Source: an uncultured Nitrosotalea sp.
Lineage (GTDB): Archaea > Thermoproteota > Nitrososphaeria > Nitrososphaerales > Nitrosopumilaceae
Reading direction: 5' to 3'
Length of the DNA stretch: 7,388 nucleotides
Assembly: GCA_946478655.1 (NCBI GenBank)
Contig: CAMLDG010000019.1
Location: 1 to 7,388, forward strand
In this document: positions 1 through 5,294 of the stretch, one piece after another
How the letters are laid out: every line of letters begins with the position of its first letter
Numbering within the stretch: position 1 is the first letter of the stretch
Made by a program: the position numbers and the translations under genes
Notes under the pieces: generated by a model
Told to the model about the DNA's origin: nothing
What the model saw: the letters and a program-made list of their open reading frames with translations, nothing else
Database searches by the model: none

Positions 1-215
1 GATAAATCAAACTTTTTTGCCACAAGCTGGGCATGTACAAGATCTGGTGAAGCAAAATCTTTTGCAACCATGGCAAATGCTTTAGTTTTTTTGTCTGTGA
101 TACATGAAGCAAGAATGGAACTGTCCAGTCCTCCAGAGAGTGCTATACCATCAGATTTGAGGGAAGATACTGAATTTGATATCAGAGTCTTAATCTGCGA
201 CAAAATTTCTTGCAA
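1..215 (-). CDS. Asparagine synthase-like PP-loop ATP pyrophosphatase, 5' part only
   Basis: This is the N-terminal end of a minus-strand gene cut by the left window edge; about 71 codons are visible. Reading from 215 downward, residues 27-33 are SGGLDSS, the ATP-binding PP-loop typical of asparagine synthase C-terminal domains, followed by a stretch (SPDLVHAQLVAKKFDL) resembling the helix after strand 2 in that family. The family activates a carboxylate by adenylation for amide formation. The PP-loop begins only 26 residues in, so the glutamine amidotransferase domain of classical AsnB is absent and this is a stand-alone synthetase domain that would need ammonia or a separate partner. The frame has a TGA at 216-218, directly before the TTG at 215, so TTG at 215 or a later TTG near 203 must be the start. 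Other PP-loop families such as NAD or GMP synthases and tRNA-modifying enzymes are less likely but not excluded with so little sequence. Confidence 0.75.
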   Translation of the reverse strand, partial: MQEILSQIKTLISNSVSSLKSDGIALSGGLDSSILASCITDKKTKAFAMVAKDFASPDLVHAQLVAKKFDL

Positions 216-236
216 TCAATGAGATCTTGTTGCACC

Positions 237-246
237 CTCTAAAAAG
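237..246 (-). promoter_or_regulatory. Possible TATA box for the PP-loop gene
   Basis: On the minus strand the sequence reads CTTTTTAGAG, centred about 27 nt before the TTG at 215. The spacing fits a leaderless archaeal transcript, but the match to a TATA box is only moderate. Confidence 0.35.
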
Positions 247-269
247 TCATCATGAAAAATATGACTAGG

Positions 270-281
270 TTTAAATATTTT
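270..281 (+). promoter_or_regulatory. TATA box of the HTH regulator gene
   Basis: TTTAAATATTTT lies about 25 nt before the ATG at 300, the usual TATA-to-start spacing for a leaderless archaeal mRNA. It decides the start: the upstream in-frame ATGs at 252 and 261 lie before this box and have no TATA element of their own at the right distance. Confidence 0.65.
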
Positions 282-299
282 ACAGCAACAATTTTGCAT

Positions 300-716
300 A
301 TGCTTCTTCCGTCAGAGATAGAGACCAAGACACTCATACCTGCACTAAGAGCAATTCTTGCAAAAAAACTCATAGAAGAACACAAGATAAGAGAAGAAGA
401 AGTTTCAAAGTTGCTTGGTGTAACCCAGGCTGCAATCAGCAATTACGTGAGAGGTACAAGGGGCGATCCGGTATTGATAAACAAGTTATTGTCTGTAAAA
501 GAGGTCTCTGACATGATAAATGACATTTCAAGCAATCTGGCATCAAAGATGGCATACACTCCAGCAAGCCTCTCAAAATTCATAGGCCTTTGCAACTACA
601 TCAAGTCAAGCCTATTGATATGCGACATTCACCACAAGCTAGAATCAAACATAGATGAAGCTGTATGCAAGGAATGTGAAAATATGCTGTTAAAAGGTCC
701 TGGAAGTTCTTTCTAG
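300..716 (+). CDS. Small HTH transcriptional regulator with C-terminal Cys/His cluster
   Basis: A 138-residue protein when started at ATG 300; the reading frame opens earlier (ATG 252), but the TATA box at 270-281 argues for 300. Residues about 32-52 form a helix-turn-helix of the XRE/Cro kind, with the recognition segment LLGVTQAAISNYVRGTRG. The N-terminus (LPSEIETKTLIPALRAILAKKLIEEH) is like the archaeal COG2522 regulators, which share this HTH with the N-terminal domain of ThiN-type thiamine regulators. The C-terminal half carries Cys98, Cys108, His111, His112, Cys123 and Cys126 (the last two as CxxC), a possible metal or Fe-S site typical of that group. The gene is divergent from the asparagine synthase-like gene, so it could control that gene or itself; this is inference. 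Its 3' end overlaps the convergent Alba-like gene by 4 nt. Target and ligand are unknown. Confidence 0.8.
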   Translation: MLLPSEIETKTLIPALRAILAKKLIEEHKIREEEVSKLLGVTQAAISNYVRGTRGDPVLINKLLSVKEVSDMINDISSNLASKMAYTPASLSKFIGLCNYIKSSLLICDIHHKLESNIDEAVCKECENMLLKGPGSSF

Positions 717-1066
717 TTAGTCTTTGCTACAACAATTTTAATTATTGAAACAAGTGGTCTGTCAGTTTCTTCTTCGCTGTCAACTATGATATCCAAGATC
801 TTGGAATTTCCCTTCATCATGTTTTCAGTTACGATATTTGCAACTGCAACTGCAGTAGGTATTGCTTGGCCTTTTGCCACAAGTGTTACTGTCTTGTACT
901 TGACAAGTTCAGTCAAGAGATCTAGTGCACATGGTACGATATCCTGTTGATATATTACAATAATCCTTTCGTCTTGATGTGAATCATTCAACTGGACTTT
1001 TTCTACACCGCTCAACAAAACACTACCACCACCATTTCTGCATTCTATTAAAGTATTGTCGACCAA
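713..1066 (-). CDS. Alba-fold nucleic-acid-binding protein (divergent paralog)
   Basis: A 117-residue protein. Residues about 35-117 match the Alba fold: strand 1 IIVIY, the helix IVPCALDLLTELVK, strand 2 TVTLVAKGQAIPTAVAVANIV, which parallels the Alba KARGRAISKAVD segment, and the final strand VSIIKIVVAK. Alba proteins bind double-stranded DNA and RNA as dimers and contribute to chromatin or RNA metabolism. The first 34 residues are an extra N-terminal stretch. The Lys-Lys pair that in Alba contacts nucleic acid and can be acetylated is here Gln40-Gln41, so this is probably not the main chromatin Alba. The start is TTG at 1066, because an in-frame TGA directly precedes it; the ATG at 1070 is in another frame. 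It begins 7 nt after rpoK ends, so the two are probably co-transcribed. It shares the palindromic stop CTAG with the convergent regulator. Confidence 0.78.
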   Translation of the reverse strand: MVDNTLIECRNGGGSVLLSGVEKVQLNDSHQDERIIVIYQQDIVPCALDLLTELVKYKTVTLVAKGQAIPTAVAVANIVTENMMKGNSKILDIIVDSEEETDRPLVSIIKIVVAKTN

Positions 1067-1073
1067 TCATCCA

Positions 1074-1580
1074 TCAATCGAAGAGATCTATAGGAATATT
1101 CTGAAAGTCACCGTTTGGTAAAACTCGTCTAATTGTAATTGGAATTACACGTTTTTCAAGCTCTGCATAAGCCAAGTCAAGTGATGTTGCAACGTCTTTT
1201 GGCACTGGTATGAAAGGTGGTGCACCAAGTGACAACTGTAATGCCCTTGCGCCAAGAATTCTTGCCTTTTCAAATCTTGTCAGTGTTGGAGGACCTATCA
1301 TTATCTTGCCTTTTCCAGTCATTTCGTATTCTACTACTTCATGTACTGGATCAATGTCAATAATTTCACGAGCATCAATTATCTTTCGTAGTCTTTCCTG
1401 TTCTGCAATCTCTTCTGCACTAAGCTCCTTTTTGCCCTTCTTTCCCGGTTTTACCTCTTCTTCTTCCTCAACTGGAGCTTCAGGAGCCTCGACTACAACA
1501 GGACCTAGATTTGGTTCTTCTTCCTCAACTGGCTGAACCTCTTCGGTATCTACACTTACTTCCTCAGGTTCATCCGACAT
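1074..1580 (-). CDS. rpoK: DNA-directed RNA polymerase subunit K (Rpb6/omega homolog)
   Basis: A 168-residue protein whose C-terminal part is the Rpb6/omega core: PPTLTRFEKARILGARALQL (98-117), then LGAPPFI and the closing ELEKRVIPITIRRVLPNG (140-157). Rpb6/RpoK clamps the largest polymerase subunit and stabilises assembly of archaeal RNA polymerase. Most archaeal RpoK proteins are well under 100 residues; here about 95 residues precede the core. The first 43 contain 18 Asp/Glu, followed by a basic patch KPGKKGKK (44-51) and a charged helical segment. An acidic N-terminal tail is known from eukaryotic Rpb6. The start is ATG 1580, with the TATA element at 1602-1617 about 27 nt upstream. It is the first gene of a probable operon with the Alba-like gene and is divergent from the cyclophilin-like gene. 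The family assignment is secure; the function of the tail is not known. Confidence 0.93.
   Translation of the reverse strand: MSDEPEEVSVDTEEVQPVEEEEPNLGPVVVEAPEAPVEEEEEVKPGKKGKKELSAEEIAEQERLRKIIDAREIIDIDPVHEVVEYEMTGKGKIMIGPPTLTRFEKARILGARALQLSLGAPPFIPVPKDVATSLDLAYAELEKRVIPITIRRVLPNGDFQNIPIDLFD
1458..1532. repeat. 18-bp direct repeat inside the acidic tail of rpoK
   Basis: The 18-base string TTCTTCTTCCTCAACTGG occurs at 1458-1475 and again at 1515-1532, 57 bp (19 codons) apart and in the same frame. It encodes PVEEEE on the minus strand in both copies, which suggests that the acidic tail grew by a small internal duplication. Confidence 0.8.
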
Positions 1581-1601
1581 TGAGATGTTGGATAAAGAAA
1601 C

Positions 1602-1617
1602 GTTATATATTCATAAT
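1602..1617. promoter_or_regulatory. Shared symmetric TATA element for rpoK and the cyclophilin-like gene
   Basis: GTTATATATTCATAAT contains an AT-only core that reads as a TATA box on both strands. Its centre, near 1607, lies about 27 nt from the rpoK ATG (1580, minus) and about 25 nt from the plus-strand ATG at 1632. The whole divergent intergenic space is 51 bp and no second TATA box is visible. Purine-rich flanks (GAAACG on the plus side, AAGGATTATG on the minus side) could act as BRE on either side. Confidence 0.65.
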
Positions 1618-1631
1618 CCTTGTCCACAAAA

Positions 1632-2018
1632 ATGAGTGCAGGCTCTGTTTCAAAGCTTGATTTTGTTCTGTCACTGAAAGGCAAGGCAGATCTCACACTG
1701 GAACTAAAACGCCACTTGGCACCAAAGACAGTCGGAGGCATTGCACGTGCCATTCCAATAGAAGGCAATGCTCACATGATGGGTAATACCATAGCATATG
1801 TTGATACAAACATCAAGACAGGCGGAGAAAAACTCAGGACCCAGTTCAAAAAAGGTGATGCTGCGTTTTTAGCTGCAAATGGCTCGATCTGTTTTTTCAT
1901 AGAGGATACATCAGGCACTAAACCAATGACACTTGTTGGAAAGATAACAAGTAATCTAGAATCTTTGAAGAATGTAAAACCTGGAGATATATTTTCAATA
2001 ACTCAAGCTGGAACGTAA
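1632..2018 (+). CDS. Cyclophilin-like-fold protein (TM1367/AF0104-like, COG2164 type)
   Basis: A 128-residue protein. The order of motifs resembles the cyclophilin-like family of TM1367: LTLELKRHLAPKTV (21-34), an internal strand NTIAYVDTNIKTGGEK (52-67), KGDAAFLAANGSICFFIEDT (74-93), and the closing VGKITSNLESLKNVKPGDIFSI (102-123), which parallels the family's GKI..L..LK.V..GD pattern. The fold is a small beta barrel related to cyclophilin; peptidyl-prolyl isomerase activity is not established for the family, and I do not assign one. ATG 1632 is preferred over the in-frame TTG at 1620 because it lies at leaderless distance from the TATA element at 1602-1617. It is divergent from rpoK and its last 16 nt overlap the convergent S25e gene. 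The fold assignment is by recognised sequence pattern and is moderately sure. Confidence 0.68.
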   Translation: MSAGSVSKLDFVLSLKGKADLTLELKRHLAPKTVGGIARAIPIEGNAHMMGNTIAYVDTNIKTGGEKLRTQFKKGDAAFLAANGSICFFIEDTSGTKPMTLVGKITSNLESLKNVKPGDIFSITQAGT

Positions 2019-2314
2019 ATGTGGTGTCCGCTGTATCCGCCTACTCTCTTTACTGAACCCTTTTGAAGTAATTTTTGGAGCAGTGCGTTTGCTGCTGATA
2101 TCTTGACGTTTGTCTGTCTTGACAATTCTTGGACGGTAAAGACTTTGGCACCCTTGATGAAATTCATTGCTTGGTTTTCATCAATGATAACAGAGATGTT
2201 TGTCTTTGCCTTTTGATCTTTTCTCTCTCCCTTCTTTTGGCCTTCCTTCTTTCCAGCCTCTGCTGTTTGAGACTTTTCTGCCTGTGCTGGAGATTGTTTC
2301 TTTCCGCCGCCCAT
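2003..2314 (-). CDS. rps25e: Small subunit ribosomal protein S25e
   Basis: A 103-residue protein with a Lys/Glu-rich, low-complexity N-terminal tail (about 1-38) followed by a winged-helix domain: FTVQELSRQTNVKISAANAL and LLQKLLQKGSVKRVGGYSGHH ending in IYVPA. The layout and the closing GxVK.V..YS....IY pattern are those of S25e, a 30S ribosomal protein present in archaea such as Thaumarchaeota and in eukaryotes but not in bacteria. In eukaryotes it sits near the head of the small subunit. The ATG at 2314 has a good TATA box at 2335-2344, about 25 nt upstream, consistent with a leaderless transcript. It is convergent with and overlaps the cyclophilin-like gene by 16 nt, so each gene's transcript end must lie within or antisense to the other. 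Divergent from the 95-residue gene to its right. Confidence 0.9.
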   Translation of the reverse strand: MGGGKKQSPAQAEKSQTAEAGKKEGQKKGERKDQKAKTNISVIIDENQAMNFIKGAKVFTVQELSRQTNVKISAANALLQKLLQKGSVKRVGGYSGHHIYVPA

Positions 2315-2334
2315 GTGTGATTCTTTTTTTCTCC

Positions 2335-2344
2335 TATTTATAAA
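2335..2344 (-). promoter_or_regulatory. TATA box of rps25e
   Basis: On the minus strand the sequence reads TTTATAAATA, centred about 26 nt before the ATG at 2314. This is one of the clearest TATA boxes in the window. Confidence 0.7.
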
Positions 2345-2363
2345 CGAACAAAAGTTTCAGAAA

Positions 2364-2375
2364 TACTAAATACTA
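2364..2375 (+). promoter_or_regulatory. TATA-like box of the 95-residue gene
   Basis: TACTAAATACTA is centred about 26 nt before ATG 2395. This supports ATG 2395 over the in-frame TTG at 2383 as the start. Confidence 0.5.
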
Positions 2376-2394
2376 GAAAAAGTTGCCTTGTACC

Positions 2395-2682
2395 ATGGGC
2401 CTGGACGTCATCGAAGAAAAGAACCTAAACGATGTGATAACATATGCACTTGAATATCCAAAGATGGTTCTCTCAGAAGCAACATCTTGGCCAATCACAA
2501 ACTTGGTAGACTTTGCAACAGGATTGTATATTGGATACATGGGCGGAGTCTTTTTTGACGGATTCTTGAAGAGAAACAAGAGATTCTTGGATTCTGAAGA
2601 ATATTCTGACTTTCATTCAATAATTTCAAAACGAGAGACAGAAATCAAATTAAAGATCCAAGCACACCTGCACAAGAAATAA
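2395..2682 (+). CDS. Unrecognised small protein (95 residues)
   Basis: I do not recognise this protein. It starts at ATG 2395 with a TATA-like box at the right distance and ends 39 nt before the ligase gene on the same strand. Residues 1-33 are mixed polar with likely helix (EEKNLNDVITYALEYPKMVL). Residues 34-58 are hydrophobic and glycine-rich (a TGLYIGYMGG core), flanked by Asp39 and Asp55, which makes a real membrane span doubtful but a membrane-associated or oligomer-packing helix possible. Residues 59-95 are strongly charged and end in a Lys-rich tail. Base composition and codon use look like the neighbours, so it is probably a lineage-specific resident gene. The ligase has its own TATA-like element, so co-transcription with it is not required. 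Confidence 0.7.
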   Translation: MGLDVIEEKNLNDVITYALEYPKMVLSEATSWPITNLVDFATGLYIGYMGGVFFDGFLKRNKRFLDSEEYSDFHSIISKRETEIKLKIQAHLHKK

Positions 2683-2689
2683 CTTCAGA

Positions 2690-2699
2690 CTTTTATCAT
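2690..2699 (+). promoter_or_regulatory. TATA-like box of the DNA ligase gene
   Basis: CTTTTATCAT is centred about 27 nt before the ligase ATG at 2722, leaderless spacing. It lies just after the stop of the preceding gene. Confidence 0.5.
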
Positions 2700-2721
2700 A
2701 CATACATCAAGAACCTTTCAG

Positions 2722-4488
2722 ATGAAATTCTCTCTTATTGCTGACACGTTGAGTTACATGGAGAATACCACAAAGAGGCTGGAGCTAACACAACATCTGG
2801 TGGATTTATTCAAAATTACACCTGCTGATATCAGACCAAAGGTTGTCTATTTGTTGCAGGGAAAGCTAAGACCTGACCACGAAGGTGTTGAGATTGGCAT
2901 CGCAGAGAAGATTGCAATCAAGTCATTATCAAAATCATCCGGAATTTCAATTAAAAAAATAGAGGACGAGTACAAGGATACGGGGGACTTTGGACAGGTG
3001 GCATCAAAGATACTAGAGCAAAAAACCCAGACAACTTTTCTTAGCCAGAACATTACAGTCGAGCGAGTCTATGATACACTATACAAGATTGCAGAGCTAA
3101 AAGGTGCAAGGTCACAAGACATGAAGATGAAATACATTTCTAGTCTACTAAATGACGCAACTCCTACAGAGGGCGGATTTATTGCAAAGATAATAACATC
3201 AAATCTTCGTCTAGGTATTGCAGATTATACGATACTTGATGCGTTATCTGTTGCATATACTGGCTCCAAAGAAAACAGACCTGCACTAGAGCATGCATAC
3301 AATGTCTGCAGTGACTTGGGTAAAGTGTCCCAGTCAGTTGCAGAAAAGGGACTTGAATCCCTCAAAGATTTTCAAGTTACAATATTTAGTCCGATTCGAC
3401 CAATGCTTGCTGAGAGAGTAAAGAGTCCGCAGGAAGCACATGAAAAAATGGGCTCGGAATTTGCATCAGAGTACAAGCTTGATGGAGAACGTGTCCAGGT
3501 GCACAGACAGGAAGAAAAAATTGTCTTGTACTCTCGTTCCCTTGAAAATATCACAAGCTACTATCCAGATATTGTGGAAAATATTGGCAAGGCGTTAAAG
3601 TCAGACGAGATAATACTAGAGGCCGAAGTTGTTGCAATAAATGACGACACTGGAGAATTTTTGCCGTTTCAGGAATTGATGCACAGGCGACGCAAGTACA
3701 AAATCGCCCAAGCAGTTCAGGAATATCCAATCACTGTAAACTTTTTTGATATCTTACTTGTTGACAAGAAAAGTTGTCTTGAGGTTCCATATTCAGAAAG
3801 AAGAAAGTTACTAGAAAAAAATGTGACAGAAGATGCATTTGCAAAGATAATGCCCATGGTCCTAGTCAAGACAGACAGTGAAGTAGAAGACAGTCTTGAA
3901 AATGCAATCAACTCTGGATGTGAAGGTATCATGCTAAAGCAACTTGACTCTCCATACCGTGCAGGTGCAAGGGCAAGCAATTGGCTCAAGCTAAAACGAG
4001 AATACAGAAACGAATTGGGTGACAGCCTTGACTTGGTAGTGGTTGGCGCATTTTATGGCAGGGGAAGAAGGACTGGAAGATATGGCGCCCTTCTCTTGTC
4101 TGCATATGATGACAAGACAGATGAGTTTCCAAGCATCTGTAAAGTTGGCACAGGTTTTACAGACGAGTCACTTGACCAGTTTTACCAGATCTTGTCAGAT
4201 AAAATAACTGTAAAAAAAGACCCAAGAATTCAGAGTGGCCTTGAGGCAGATGTCTGGTTTGAGCCTGAGACAGTAATAGAGATTGTAGCATCCGAGATAA
4301 CCCTCAGCCCGATTCATAAAGTCGCCATGGACAAAATCAGAAAAGGCAGCGGACTTGCCCTTCGTTTTCCCAAGTTTACAGGAAAGATAAGATTTGAGAA
4401 AACATCAGAGAATGCAACTAACATTGATGAGATAGTTACGTTATACAATAGCCAAAAACGTGTTGTGCAAGACGAAAAAATAAGCTAG
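2722..4488 (+). CDS. lig: ATP-dependent DNA ligase
   Basis: A complete 588-residue enzyme, typical for archaeal replicative ligases (about 550-610). It seals nicks in double-stranded DNA through an enzyme-AMP intermediate, as in Okazaki fragment joining and repair. Domains: the N-terminal all-helical DNA-binding domain (about 1-225); the adenylation domain (about 226-430) with motif I EYKLDGER at 250-257, where Lys252 is the adenylated residue, motif Ia SRSLEN (271-276), motif III FFDILLVD (341-348), motif IV EGIMLKQ (401-407) and motif V WLKLKREY (421-428); and the OB-fold domain (about 431-588) with motif VI around ALRFPKF (546-552). All nucleotidyltransferase motifs are intact. The ATG at 2722 has its own TATA-like box. 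The gene stands alone on its strand between two small genes and is followed by an AT palindrome that may end transcription. Some archaeal ligases also accept ADP or NAD; cofactor range cannot be read from sequence. Confidence 0.96.
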   Translation: MKFSLIADTLSYMENTTKRLELTQHLVDLFKITPADIRPKVVYLLQGKLRPDHEGVEIGIAEKIAIKSLSKSSGISIKKIEDEYKDTGDFGQVASKILEQKTQTTFLSQNITVERVYDTLYKIAELKGARSQDMKMKYISSLLNDATPTEGGFIAKIITSNLRLGIADYTILDALSVAYTGSKENRPALEHAYNVCSDLGKVSQSVAEKGLESLKDFQVTIFSPIRPMLAERVKSPQEAHEKMGSEFASEYKLDGERVQVHRQEEKIVLYSRSLENITSYYPDIVENIGKALKSDEIILEAEVVAINDDTGEFLPFQELMHRRRKYKIAQAVQEYPITVNFFDILLVDKKSCLEVPYSERRKLLEKNVTEDAFAKIMPMVLVKTDSEVEDSLENAINSGCEGIMLKQLDSPYRAGARASNWLKLKREYRNELGDSLDLVVVGAFYGRGRRTGRYGALLLSAYDDKTDEFPSICKVGTGFTDESLDQFYQILSDKITVKKDPRIQSGLEADVWFEPETVIEIVASEITLSPIHKVAMDKIRKGSGLALRFPKFTGKIRFEKTSENATNIDEIVTLYNSQKRVVQDEKIS

Positions 4489-4502
4489 AGAAAAATTTTT
4501 CT
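4489..4502 (+). terminator. Perfect AT palindrome with T run after the ligase gene
   Basis: AGAAAAATTTTTCT begins at the base after the ligase stop codon. It is a perfect 14-bp palindrome with five T residues on the coding strand, suitable as an archaeal T-run terminator. An 8-bp palindrome TTGTACAA (4502-4509) follows directly. There is too little loop for a classical hairpin. Confidence 0.4.
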
Positions 4503-4524
4503 TGTACAATCGAATTTACGCAAG

Positions 4525-4533
4525 GATTATTAG
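4525..4533 (+). promoter_or_regulatory. Weak TATA-like element before the PhoU-like gene
   Basis: GATTATTAG lies about 31 nt before ATG 4560. A better AT match, TTTAAAATAT at 4546-4555, is too close to this ATG to drive a leaderless message from it. The promoter is therefore uncertain. Confidence 0.25.
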
Positions 4534-4559
4534 CCGTAGACCTAGTTTAAAATATCTAG

Positions 4560-5216
4560 ATGTATAGCGGAGAACTTGAAGTTCAGGCAAAGAGAAAGGC
4601 CTTGGCCGTTTTACAAGACGAGATAAATAGAATTCTCAACGCAGTCAGAGATCTATCAATTCTGCCAGGTTTGATAATCAAGGCAGACAAGGCTGAAATC
4701 AAACAGCTATTGGAGAGAATAAAAAATACCGAGGACGAAGTAGAAGCTCTCCGTAGAAAAATAACAAGAGAGATTTCAGATGTTGGTGGTCTTATGATGA
4801 ACAGGGAGAATCTTTTGAACTCGGCATATACAATGGATGAAATTGCAGGATACATCACAGGTATTGCCTTCAAACTCTCAAACATAAAGGCAGCCACACT
4901 AAAGAAGGAAAAACTTGACAAGGACCTCACAGAACTAGTTGAATTGGCAGTAGACCAGATTCACAAGATAAATGAAATAATTCGAGCCCTTGCAAGCAAC
5001 AACAGTACAGTGGCAATAGACTTGGCTCACGAAGCACAAAAGATAGAAAGACAAGTGGACGACAAGTACAGAGCACTAAGCATAAGAGTTCTTGACGAGA
5101 CTGCTTCAACAAAGGAGTTGCTTTTACTCAAAGATGTTGTAGAGGGAATTGAAGAAATGTCAGACAAGGTACTGCAGGTATCAGATTCATTCATTTTGCT
5201 TGCTCTCAGCCTATAA
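4560..5216 (+). CDS. PhoU/DUF47-family helical protein
   Basis: A 218-residue, almost wholly alpha-helical protein with heptad-like spacing, about the usual DUF47/PhoU-like length. The family-type end of the protein is LLLLKDVVEGIEEMSDKVLQVSDSF (187-211), which carries an ExxxD pair (Glu198, Asp202); a second pair is Glu163-Asp167 in IERQVDDKYR. Such acidic pairs bind metal clusters in PhoU proteins. An earlier block, REISDVGGLMMNRENLLNSAYTMDEIAGYI (70-99), is the likely partner bundle. PhoU proteins regulate the Pst phosphate system, and DUF47 proteins are usually paired with a Pit phosphate permease, but no transporter gene adjoins it here. It may therefore act on a permease encoded elsewhere or do something else. 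ATG 4560 is the only Met near the N-terminus. It is followed by T-rich terminator runs. Confidence 0.8.
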   Translation: MYSGELEVQAKRKALAVLQDEINRILNAVRDLSILPGLIIKADKAEIKQLLERIKNTEDEVEALRRKITREISDVGGLMMNRENLLNSAYTMDEIAGYITGIAFKLSNIKAATLKKEKLDKDLTELVELAVDQIHKINEIIRALASNNSTVAIDLAHEAQKIERQVDDKYRALSIRVLDETASTKELLLLKDVVEGIEEMSDKVLQVSDSFILLALSL

Positions 5217-5233
5217 AATTTTGTAAGATACTC

Positions 5234-5248
5234 TTTTTTCCTTTTTTT
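5234..5248 (+). terminator. T-run terminator after the PhoU-like gene
   Basis: Two runs of six and seven T residues (5234-5239 and 5242-5248), separated by CC, lie 17-32 nt after the stop at 5216. Poly-T without a stem is the normal archaeal termination signal. Confidence 0.65.
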
Positions 5249-5262
5249 GAAACATTTGTAAA

Positions 5263-5272
5263 CACTAAAATC
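5263..5272 (+). promoter_or_regulatory. Weak TATA-like box of endA
   Basis: CACTAAAATC is centred about 27 nt before ATG 5295. The position fits, but the sequence match is weak; the stronger AT stretch at 5282-5293 is too close to the start. Confidence 0.3.
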
Positions 5273-5294
5273 AATTGTCATTACAAAATATTTC

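Noticed and set aside
252..299. Upstream ATG (252) as start of the HTH regulator
   Set aside because: The TATA box at 270-281 lies downstream of it and points to ATG 300; the 16 extra residues do not look like part of the family's conserved N-terminus.
1210..1536. Plus-strand open frame of 108 codons, very Ser-rich
   Set aside because: It is the antisense of rpoK; the Ser-rich string comes from reading the Glu-rich tail backwards, and it has no promoter.
2129..2320. Plus-strand frame with a Leu/Cys-rich hydrophobic stretch, like a small membrane protein
   Set aside because: It is the antisense of the Lys-rich tail of S25e; the hydrophobicity is a by-product of reverse Lys/Glu codons.
2847..3989. 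Minus-strand frames under DNA ligase (2847-3053, 3372-3554, 3717-3989)
   Set aside because: They overlap an intact ligase with all catalytic motifs; no independent support.
4489..4559. Possible small RNA between ligase and the PhoU-like gene, suggested by two adjacent palindromes
   Set aside because: The palindromes have no loop and are AT-rich; 71 bp with no promoter-terminator pair is better explained as terminator plus promoter.
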